Source: LD21 sp963715785
GTDB taxonomy: Bacteria > Bacteroidota > Bacteroidia > Bacteroidales > VadinHA17
Direction: 5' to 3'
DNA: 64,000 nt
NCBI GenBank assembly: GCA_963715785.1
Contig: OY970276.1
Location: 2,170,001-2,234,000, forward strand
Under the pieces are notes generated by a model. The model was given only the letters and a program-made list of their open reading frames with translations, had not been told where the DNA came from and did no database searches. Made by a program: the position numbers and the translations under genes. Shown here one piece after another: positions 27,073 through 34,337 of this stretch; the stretch's first letter is position 1; each line of letters begins with the position of its first letter.

Positions 27073-28263
27073 TTAAATTCTGAGTCTTATCTTGAGTCTT
27101 GCGAGCAATGCTGTCAAGCCCACCATTGCTAAAGCCCAGATCAGCGATCCTGCAACTACTATGATAGGTTCGGTTGATTGTTTATAGTTGAGCAATGAGA
27201 TCCCGGAGCTCCATATCAGGTAATATAGGATATCAGGGGCAAGGTAAGTTGTAAGGGAATTCTCTCCTGCGGGTTGCAGGAATGCAGCCCATTTTATCCT
27301 CTGCTTTACGTCAACAATCCAGTAAAGTAAAATAAATACCAGGAAGCTTATTCCGCTGCATATCATTCCCCAGCTGGGAGTGGCTTGAATTTTTGATATG
27401 ATGAACCACCTTCTGAGAAAAAAGCCCGCAGCAAGATAAAATAATCCAAGACCAATAAAGACCAGGGTTGCTGTTTTGAATTCCTTAACGGGGAATTTTT
27501 TTATAATAAGTCCTCCAATGAGACCCGTAAGAACAATAAAAGGATTATTCCCTTCGATAATTATACCCAGAATTGGTTTCGCCGGATCTAGAAATCCCAG
27601 CAATTTCCAGCTGGAGAGCATATTCAGCATGAGAAAGAAGAGCACAACCAGTGAGGTCTTAAGAATTGAATCGCGGCACAGGACATAGGTAAAGGCAGCA
27701 ACCAGATATGCCCAGCCAATGAGTCCCAGGATGCCCCACCAACTGGTTACCAGTGATCCGTTGTTTTCAGGGTGTCCTGATCTGAATTTAAAAACAAGGA
27801 AAACGAATATTGCCAGGGCAAGTATCTTAAGACCAGTAATGGTAAAGAATTTATTTTCCTTATCGGGATAATCATTCCAAAAAAGAAATACTGCTAAGTA
27901 CATCAGGATTGCCCACAGGTTTTTACTTATGCCTGTGAGCTCAGGGTCGACCCTCCCGGCGTTAAGCATCAATACTCCGATAATGATCAGGCTTAATGAC
28001 CTGGTAAGGATGTGCCTGCTGATTTCATAAAGCGATTGTCCCGACGAGAATCTTTTTGAAAACGCAAATGGTATAGACATGCCAACAATAAACAGGAACC
28101 CAGGAAATACCCAGTCGGCCAGCCCCATTCCGTCAAATTCTGCGGTGCGATGGCCAAGCCACGCGGGCGCAACATTCATATTCAGGTCATTTACAAAGAG
28201 CATCAGGACCAGGGTAAGTCCCCTCATGATATCAATTGACGAGATCCGATTATAGTTAGTCAT
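27073..28263 (-). CDS. DUF5009/heparan-alpha-glucosaminide N-acetyltransferase-like membrane protein
   Basis: 396 residues with about ten membrane segments. The opening RISSIDIMRGLTLVLMLFVND matches the family signature (SxDxxRGLTxxxM), and GLADWVFPGFLFIVGMSIPFAF follows. Relatives move acetyl groups across the membrane onto sugars; the human enzyme acetylates heparan glucosamine. In Bacteroidota such genes often sit beside glycoside hydrolases, as here, convergent with GH32. Substrate unknown. Confidence 0.82.
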   Translation of the reverse strand: MTNYNRISSIDIMRGLTLVLMLFVNDLNMNVAPAWLGHRTAEFDGMGLADWVFPGFLFIVGMSIPFAFSKRFSSGQSLYEISRHILTRSLSLIIIGVLMLNAGRVDPELTGISKNLWAILMYLAVFLFWNDYPDKENKFFTITGLKILALAIFVFLVFKFRSGHPENNGSLVTSWWGILGLIGWAYLVAAFTYVLCRDSILKTSLVVLFFLMLNMLSSWKLLGFLDPAKPILGIIIEGNNPFIVLTGLIGGLIIKKFPVKEFKTATLVFIGLGLFYLAAGFFLRRWFIISKIQATPSWGMICSGISFLVFILLYWIVDVKQRIKWAAFLQPAGENSLTTYLAPDILYYLIWSSGISLLNYKQSTEPIIVVAGSLIWALAMVGLTALLARLKIRLRI

Positions 28264-28589
28264 TGAGGATGCGTATTTATTCCGTAAATATGGAAAAAAT
28301 ATGGATATGAACTATCACCGGAACCTTCGGATGCTGAAGTTTTGGGATAAAATAAATGTCGGTAAGGCTTGTTGCGATACCTGAGAAAAAACAAATATCT
28401 CTGCTGCTGCAAACGCTTAGTTTACATTAATCCTTTTCGGGGATTAATATCTTTATTATCCCTGAGGGATAATTTTGAATCATTCACCCGAAAAGAATTA
28501 TTATTTTTCCAAGTGGAACACGATATCAAACCGATATTCCACGGAAGATTTCATACATGAAATAATGGCAGGAATTCCATAAAAATATT
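28264..28589. other. 326-base gap with no recognisable feature
   Basis: The gap between the DUF5009 start and the YtxH stop holds open frames up to about 60 codons with no family resemblance and no clear promoter or hairpin. I see nothing I can name in it. Confidence 0.5.
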
Positions 28590-28859
28590 TCAGCTTCCTG
28601 AAGACTGCATCTCAGTTGCAACTTTTTCGGCATTGTTCCTTATGGTTTCTTTAACCTGAGCTTTACCGCCATTATATTTTCCGGAGATACTGTCAAGAAG
28701 GGAATTGAATTTTACCTTAACGGAATCCAAATAGTCTTCTCCTTTTTTAACTATTTTGCCACGGCTTTCAGACCCTTTATCGGGAGCAAATAAGACCCCG
28801 ATTAATGCACCGGCGGCCAGACCAGCCAGTGCTCCTATAATTATCTTTCCCGAGTTCAT
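28590..28859 (-). CDS. YtxH domain protein
   Basis: 89 residues: MNSGK then a glycine/alanine-rich membrane segment (about 7-25, GALAGLAAGALIGVLFAPDKG), the ending FAPDKG being the YtxH signature. A charged amphipathic helix fills the rest. YtxH proteins are small membrane-anchored proteins often linked to envelope stress; function is not established. Confidence 0.85.
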   Translation of the reverse strand: MNSGKIIIGALAGLAAGALIGVLFAPDKGSESRGKIVKKGEDYLDSVKVKFNSLLDSISGKYNGGKAQVKETIRNNAEKVATEMQSSGS

Positions 28860-29011
28860 AATTTAAGTTTTTAGATTATTATTATTCTGTTCAAACTAGT
28901 TCTGATTAAGCAACAATAATTTTCAATATTTGTTTGCTAAAACCTCCAGAATATGATGAGCAGATATCAGAAGGCAAATAATATCAGTGTTCTTCAGATA
29001 TTGAAGTGCTT

Positions 29012-29887
29012 TTATTCCTTGTTCAGCTTATCCATCATGCTATTTGCATTCTCAAATGCCAGGACCTTCTTCTTTTGGATCCATGAATCCCCCATCAATT
29101 CATTCATAAGCTTATCAAATGCTAAACGCAGTGTGGTATTCATAATGCCGTTATAAATATCAGAGGGATTATTGGCAAGCACCCGATAGGAAACGGCCAT
29201 ACCTCCTTCCAGATAAGTATTGAAATGCCAGTAACGGCTTGGCATGAATAAGGCATCCCCCGGCTGAAGAATAAAATCGTATCCTTCTACATACTGCAAT
29301 GCTGAATAATTTTTATAATCAGGTTTATCAGGCTCAATCAGTGAAAACGATGTCAAAGGAACCTTATAGATCAGCTGTTCATATGTAGGAGGAATTAAGA
29401 TAATTCTTTTTCTCCCGATGACCTGAGTCATCAATACACTTGAGCAATCAATATCAAAGTGGAACCTGACCTTAGTGTTCTTCCCTCCAAAAAAGGCCAA
29501 ACCAAGATTTCCAAGCACTCCTTTTACAAGTTCAGGAGTTGGAAATTCTTTCCTTAACTGTGGAAATTCCTTAAACATATTAAAAAGGAAAATTCTGTAA
29601 TTGGTCTCTTCGTCGAGTTGAATTATCCGTACAAATTCAGAAAATTTCATCTTCAGATCAGGACTTGTGTAGGCGGTATTTCTGTTTTTTGAATTGTCGT
29701 AAACACCGATCATATGATTACCCATTATTTTGTTGAGGTAATCGAAGGTCCATAATCTTCCTGCGGGAAATAGATAGGCAAAACCTTTTATTACTACGGG
29801 CCTTGATTTAGTCAGGTAATTTTTTCGAAAATCTTCACGAGACAAATCCCGTGCTTCTACCTGATCGATCTGCAATGTTAGTTTCAT
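29012..29887 (-). CDS. Cupin-like (JmjC-type) 2-oxoglutarate/iron-dependent oxygenase family protein
   Basis: 291 residues of the Cupin_8/JmjC-like family. The iron-binding HxD...H triad is visible as His143 and Asp145 in RFHFDID and His221 in SRYWHFN, with the typical LQPGDALFMPSRYWH block before the last ligand. N-terminal RPVVIKGF is also typical. Family members hydroxylate proteins, ribosomal subunits or small molecules; nothing nearby reveals the substrate. Confidence 0.82.
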   Translation of the reverse strand: MKLTLQIDQVEARDLSREDFRKNYLTKSRPVVIKGFAYLFPAGRLWTFDYLNKIMGNHMIGVYDNSKNRNTAYTSPDLKMKFSEFVRIIQLDEETNYRIFLFNMFKEFPQLRKEFPTPELVKGVLGNLGLAFFGGKNTKVRFHFDIDCSSVLMTQVIGRKRIILIPPTYEQLIYKVPLTSFSLIEPDKPDYKNYSALQYVEGYDFILQPGDALFMPSRYWHFNTYLEGGMAVSYRVLANNPSDIYNGIMNTTLRLAFDKLMNELMGDSWIQKKKVLAFENANSMMDKLNKE

Positions 29888-30111
29888 GATTCAGGGTTTT
29901 TAACAATGAAATCAAGATTTATAATTCTCTATTATTATTCTTTCATCTTATTTTTCCTGATAATAAAATCTTCAACACCCTTCATCAAAAAATGTTTACA
30001 ATTAATTTCAAAAATTTAGCCTCTTGTCGTTCAACAATTATATAAAGATTTAGTAATTAAGAGGGGACTGTCAGCTTTTACAATTTCGCGTATTGTCATT
30101 GACTTTAAGCG

Positions 30112-30142
30112 ATTTACTTCGTAAATTGCATAAGTAAATTTG
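30112..30142 (+). promoter_or_regulatory. Candidate promoter with overlapping dyad for the gene at 30245
   Basis: TAAATTTG (30135-30142) fits the -7 element. An inverted repeat, ATTTACTT at 30112-30119 and AAGTAAAT at 30132-30139, overlaps it, as an operator would. This is the only feature seen in the 357-base gap 29888-30244, apart from a 37-codon hydrophobic open frame from about 29907 that I do not trust. Confidence 0.35.
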
Positions 30143-30244
30143 GGACCTTCTTTAAAACATCCGATAAAGTTTTAATATCCGGGTTAAATCTGATTTTTTA
30201 ATAAAAATATTACTTCTATTATTAATCATTTTATACCTAAAGCA

Positions 30245-30838
30245 ATGAAAACGAATATCCTGATTCTTTTAGGCTTAATCAGTTCCGGTGTGACATTCAG
30301 TAAAGGGATGCTTAATGATGAAAAACTGGGATTAGTTTCATATTTAACGGCGATTAAATATATGACAGAATACAAAATGGCTTCTTACATCTCTGTAAAG
30401 GATTATGACTCCCATAAAACTGAATCAATGAAAATTCAAGCCCAATACAATGCCATAATGGTAATGGTTAATAAGCTAATTAACCAGTTATCAAGCGATA
30501 TCATTGCCAATAACAGGCTGTGTGAATACAGGAGGCTAAACAAATTTGTGAATAAAAGAAAAGTAAATCTGCCGAAGAGTTTAACCAGTTATGCGGAGGT
30601 CCTGAAAGATATCGACTCACTGGCTGATAATTTTCTGAAAGTTGAGCAACGGACAGCCGGGATCCTGCCCGAACTTGCCTATTCTGACCTTACGGGTATC
30701 GGGACTCTGGCTAAGGATATTATTACGAGTGCTCGTGATTTCAGGGAAAAGAAGGTCAGCAATATTGCAGCAATTTTAAAGGAATTGAAACTTAAATCAA
30801 TAAGCGAGTTAGCTGAAAAACCCGGGTCTGCAAAATAG
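30245..30838 (+). CDS. Exported helical protein of unknown family
   Basis: 197 residues. The first 20 (MKTNILILLGLISSGVTFSKG) look like a signal peptide without a lipobox. The rest is lysine-rich and helical (KLINQLSSDIIANNRL, SLADNFLKVEQRTAGI). I recognise no domain. It is flanked by a candidate promoter and by the convergent sensor kinase gene 51 bases beyond its stop. Confidence 0.6.
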   Translation: MKTNILILLGLISSGVTFSKGMLNDEKLGLVSYLTAIKYMTEYKMASYISVKDYDSHKTESMKIQAQYNAIMVMVNKLINQLSSDIIANNRLCEYRRLNKFVNKRKVNLPKSLTSYAEVLKDIDSLADNFLKVEQRTAGILPELAYSDLTGIGTLAKDIITSARDFREKKVSNIAAILKELKLKSISELAEKPGSAK

Positions 30839-30889
30839 AGATACCTGGTAAATCTGAAGGCAGTGAATGACAATAAAGTTTTTAGAACA

Positions 30890-32254
30890 TCATGCTGGAA
30901 ATTTTAAGGTAAATTCAGATCCCTTTTGTGGCAATGAATTTACTGAAATTGTGCCATCATGATTCTGCATAATCTGCTTCGACAGGCTTAACCCTATTCC
31001 TGAACCGCTTTTCTTTGTTGTATAAAATGGCACAAAAATGTCTTCAAGAATATCATTGGATATTCCTGACCCGTTATCCTCAACCTGAATAATTATACCA
31101 TCAAGTGCTTTGAATGCTTTCAATTGAATTTTTCCTTTTTTCTGATCGGATAGCGCTTCCGCTGCATTTCTTATTAAATTGATAATAATCTGTTCAACCT
31201 GTGCATAGTCTGCCACAATAGAAATGTCTTCAGGGTTAACAACTATTGAAATTTTTATTTGCTTTGAAATATCTGATTCCATGAGAACTTTGCATTTCCG
31301 GAAGAGTGTATCAACTGAGAATCTGCTTAAATTGGGTTTTGGCAATGATGTTAAGCTTCTGTATTTATCAACAAAATCCAATAATCCTTTTCCTGTTTCT
31401 TCAATTGTATTCAATCCGGAAAGTGTTTTTAAAACTATTTGATAATTAATCTTTTCCAGGGAAATAGGTTTTTCATTCTCCTTCTTTTTAAAGTATCCTG
31501 AAATTACGGATGTAAGAGAGGTGATCGGACTGATTGAGTTCATTATTTCATGGGTTAGAACCCGGATTAATCTTTGCCAGGAATCCAATTCTTTTTTATC
31601 GAGCTCATTGGTAATATCCTGGAATGATACAAGTTTAATTACATTGCTTTCAAATTTCAGTTCAGTGGCTTTTACAAGGATACTTTGTAAAAGTTTGTCT
31701 GATTTCATTTTATACAAAATCTCCTGCCCCGGTTTTATTGTATTGATAATTTCAAATAGTTCATCATTATTTGTTTTCAGTGAAGAAAGCTGCTGAGGCT
31801 GCTGGACGTTAAAATATCTTTTTGCGGCCCTGTTATAAATTTTAATATTCCCATTCGAATCGAATGATAAAAGTCCAATATCAACATGCTCAACCACTGT
31901 TTGCAAAAACTGGCTTGTTCGTTCATTTTCAATCTTAACATTCTGAAGGATACGATTTAACCTGTTCATTCTGTCGTGTAATTTTACGAATGAGTTATTT
32001 TTTGCATCTTCAGGGAATCGGATGGAAGAGTCGTGATCCTGAACGGAAGAAAAGAATTTTTCCAGATCAGTATTGGTTTTGTTTACCTGATTAACAAGTA
32101 AGTATGTTTGCAGCAGTATGAGAAAAATAATCCCTGCCAAAGTATAATAGTAACCCCGGTCGAGATGCTGTAAAGCTATTCCAAATATTACACTGGACAG
32201 AACAATAAAGGTTACCCGGCAAAGTATATTTATAAAGAATTTGTTTAATAACAT
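30890..32254 (-). CDS. NtrY/NtrB-like sensor histidine kinase
   Basis: 454 residues. Two close membrane segments (about 8-27 and 35-53) leave almost no periplasmic loop, so it probably senses in the membrane or cytosol. A HAMP-like linker and a PAS domain (about 115-220) come next, then the H-box LTHEIMNSISPITSL near 235, N-box NLIRNAAEAL, G-boxes DNGSGIS and GSGIGLSLSKQI. It lies 12 bases downstream of its sigma-54 response regulator gene and belongs to the same operon. Confidence 0.88.
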   Translation of the reverse strand: MLLNKFFINILCRVTFIVLSSVIFGIALQHLDRGYYYTLAGIIFLILLQTYLLVNQVNKTNTDLEKFFSSVQDHDSSIRFPEDAKNNSFVKLHDRMNRLNRILQNVKIENERTSQFLQTVVEHVDIGLLSFDSNGNIKIYNRAAKRYFNVQQPQQLSSLKTNNDELFEIINTIKPGQEILYKMKSDKLLQSILVKATELKFESNVIKLVSFQDITNELDKKELDSWQRLIRVLTHEIMNSISPITSLTSVISGYFKKKENEKPISLEKINYQIVLKTLSGLNTIEETGKGLLDFVDKYRSLTSLPKPNLSRFSVDTLFRKCKVLMESDISKQIKISIVVNPEDISIVADYAQVEQIIINLIRNAAEALSDQKKGKIQLKAFKALDGIIIQVEDNGSGISNDILEDIFVPFYTTKKSGSGIGLSLSKQIMQNHDGTISVNSLPQKGSEFTLKFPA

Positions 32255-32266
32255 GGTAGCTGCGTT

Positions 32267-33631
32267 CTAAAGATTATACTTTTGCATTTTATTATACATG
32301 GTTTGTCTTGCGATTTCCAATTCCTGCGAAGCTTTTAAGACACTACCATTATTGTTGTTCAGCGCAATCTGCAGGGCCTGTTTTTCTATTTCTGCAAATG
32401 TCGGTGGCTTATGATCAGGAGATGGTAGCTGCACTGACTGTGAGATTACAAAATCTTCCGGCATTAAAATGTCAGAGTCACATAATATGACTGCCTTTTC
32501 TATTGTGTGACGCAATTCCCGCACATTTCCCGGCCAGTTATATTTCATGAGCTTGTCGAGAGTTTTACTGCTGAATTTCAAAAAGAATTTCTCGTATTTG
32601 TTTGCGTACTCCTTTAAGAAGTGTTCTGCAAGCAAGACAATGTCTTCACCACGATCACGCAATGGAGGTATTTCAATCACAATTGTATTTATCCGGTAAT
32701 ATAAATCTTCGCGGAACAGGTTATTTGAGACCATTTCTTCCAGGTTCTTATTTGTTGCACAGATAAGCCGTATATCGAAGGGTATCGGAGTTTTCGAGCC
32801 GACCTTGAATATAACCCTGTTTTGAATGGCTGCAAGCAGTTTTGATTGCATAGTCAGGGAAAGATTACCTATTTCATCCAAAAACAAAGTGCCGCCAGAA
32901 GCTGTCTCAAACCAGCCGGTTTTGTCCTCTTTAGCGTCGGTAAATGCACCCTTGATATGACCGAACATCTCACTCTCGAATAATGTCTCAGTGATCGTGC
33001 CTATATCAATACTGATAAATGCTTCGTCGGTTCTTTTCGAATTATTATGGATTTCTTTTACAATCAGTTCTTTCCCTGTCCCGTTCTCTCCAATAACCAG
33101 AACATTCGCGTCTGTTTTTGCCACCTTTTTTATTACCTGTAATACATTTTCAATTGACTGCGATTTCCCGATCAAAGGAGTATATTGTTTACAATTCCCT
33201 TTATTTATCTGCTTTTGCCGGTCGCGGAGCTTTTTATTCTCAATCTTCGATTGTCTGAGTTTAAATGCTGACTGCAGTGTAATAATAAGTTTATTATTGT
33301 CCCAGGGTTTAACTACAAAATCGGTGGCTCCTTCTTTAATTGCTCTGACAGCCAGATCAACATCGGAATAAGCTGTTATCATAACCACAGCAGCAAGAGG
33401 ATCTGATTTTAAGATCCGGTTGAGCCAGTAGATGCCTTCATTGCCTGTATTGACTCCGGCAGAAAAGTTCATATCCAGCAGGATTACATCAAATGTCTTT
33501 CCGGTAATGTTACCAATGATCTGATTAGGATTTGATATGCCTGTAATACTCTCAAATTCAGGTTCAAGCAATTGGATCAATGCTTTCAGAACCTGTTTAT
33601 GGTCGTCGACAATCAGTAATTTGCCATTCAT
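32267..33631 (-). CDS. NtrC-family sigma-54-dependent response regulator
   Basis: 454 residues: receiver (1-120, phospho-Asp53), AAA+ domain with Walker A GENGTGKE at 181-188 and Walker B LFLDEIGN, and a C-terminal Fis-type helix-turn-helix (GSVLKASQELEIARQTMYNKM). The sigma-54 contact loop reads GAFTDA (228-233) where the textbook form is GAFTGA; this variant occurs in the family. It is divergent from the permease genes at 34039-39286, a common arrangement in Bacteroidota, which makes them the likeliest targets. Confidence 0.9.
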   Translation of the reverse strand: MNGKLLIVDDHKQVLKALIQLLEPEFESITGISNPNQIIGNITGKTFDVILLDMNFSAGVNTGNEGIYWLNRILKSDPLAAVVMITAYSDVDLAVRAIKEGATDFVVKPWDNNKLIITLQSAFKLRQSKIENKKLRDRQKQINKGNCKQYTPLIGKSQSIENVLQVIKKVAKTDANVLVIGENGTGKELIVKEIHNNSKRTDEAFISIDIGTITETLFESEMFGHIKGAFTDAKEDKTGWFETASGGTLFLDEIGNLSLTMQSKLLAAIQNRVIFKVGSKTPIPFDIRLICATNKNLEEMVSNNLFREDLYYRINTIVIEIPPLRDRGEDIVLLAEHFLKEYANKYEKFFLKFSSKTLDKLMKYNWPGNVRELRHTIEKAVILCDSDILMPEDFVISQSVQLPSPDHKPPTFAEIEKQALQIALNNNNGSVLKASQELEIARQTMYNKMQKYNL

Positions 33632-33707
33632 ACTGTAATCTTCTTAAAGTAAAAACTGGTCCCTGGATTCAAATTTATTTACAATGGTTGAAAAAATTGA
33701 AATCCAT

Positions 33708-33826
33708 TAACCGCAAAGGGCGCAATCCCGAGTACTCGGGATGCGCAAAGATCGCAAAGGCTTGACTTACAGATTTCCAACTTAGCGAACTCTGCGCTTC
33801 CTTAGCGTGCTTTGCGGTTTAAAAGA
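33708..33826. repeat. GCAAAG-type dispersed palindrome with a nested perfect 18-bp palindrome
   Basis: The element opens TTAACCGCAAAGG and closes CTTTGCGGTTTAA. Within its left arm, 33725-33742 reads ATCCCGAGTACTCGGGAT, a perfect palindrome flanked with no gap by GCGCA on each side (33720-33724 and 33743-33747). It lies in the 407-base gap between the response regulator and the first permease remnant; no sigma-54 (GG-N10-GC) promoter was found there. Confidence 0.7.
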
Positions 33827-34038
33827 GCCCATTTTGCAATTTCTGTCTATAATATGGACATTATATGTACCTATTTTAGACAAATATAAATAATATTATT
33901 TTGGTATTATTACTTAAATGATTAATTTTCAAAGAGTAAAAAATACTGGTATGGTAATTGATAGTTGGAAGTCTGAAGTCGGAAGTATGGTAGGGATTTC
34001 TCCTGCAACAAGTAACGAGTAACCAGCACCAAGCACCA

Positions 34039-34145
34039 ATGATAAAGAACCACTTCAAAATCGCTCTCCGGAATAATAGAAGGTATTCTATGTATTCAAT
34101 CTTAAATATTAGTGGTATCGCCATTACAATTTTGCTGAGGATTGT
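34039..34145 (+). pseudogene. Truncated N-terminus of an FtsX-like permease gene
   Basis: From the ATG at 34039 about 28 codons (MIKNHFKIALRNNRRYSMYS...) match the start of the two full permease genes downstream at both protein and DNA level. The match fails near 34125 and the frame runs into a GCAAAG-type repeat, stopping at 34221. Only the first cytosolic residues and part of the first membrane segment remain, so it cannot work. It shows there were once at least three tandem copies. Confidence 0.75.
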
Positions 34146-34194
34146 GATCTTTGTGTGCTTTGTGGATTTTGACTTTGCGACCTTTGCGGTTAAA
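34146..34194. repeat. Right half of a GCAAAG-type dispersed repeat
   Basis: GATCTTTGTGTGCTTTGTGG and GACCTTTGCGGTTAA match the right arm of the elements at 22853 and 33708. It begins where the truncated permease stops matching its paralogues, so the two events may be linked. Confidence 0.55.
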
Positions 34195-34239
34195 GGATTT
34201 CTTTTGAATACAGAACTATGATTAATCATTTGACAAACC

Positions 34240-34337
34240 TGCAACCTGCAACAAGTAACGAGTAACAAGTAAAAGCACCAAGCAACCAGCACCAAGCAAC
34301 CAGCACCAAGCAACCAGGCACCAAGCAACCAGCACCA
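34240..34337. repeat. Tandem 14-bp repeat abutting a permease start codon
   Basis: After irregular CAACCTGCAACAAGTAACGAG-like words, a unit of AGCACCAAGCAACC occurs four times (one copy with an added G) plus a partial copy, and the last partial copy runs into the ATG at 34338 with no spacer. A short form of the same sequence (34003-34038) precedes the truncated permease. Confidence 0.85.

Noticed and set aside
28369..28560. 63-codon open frame in the gap before the YtxH gene
   Set aside because: No family, odd Cys-rich opening, no promoter or ribosome-binding site.
33876..34328. Minus-strand open frame of 150 codons rich in Leu, Cys and Gly
   Set aside because: It is the translation of the heptamer-like repeats and overlaps the truncated permease; composition is entirely due to the repeat.
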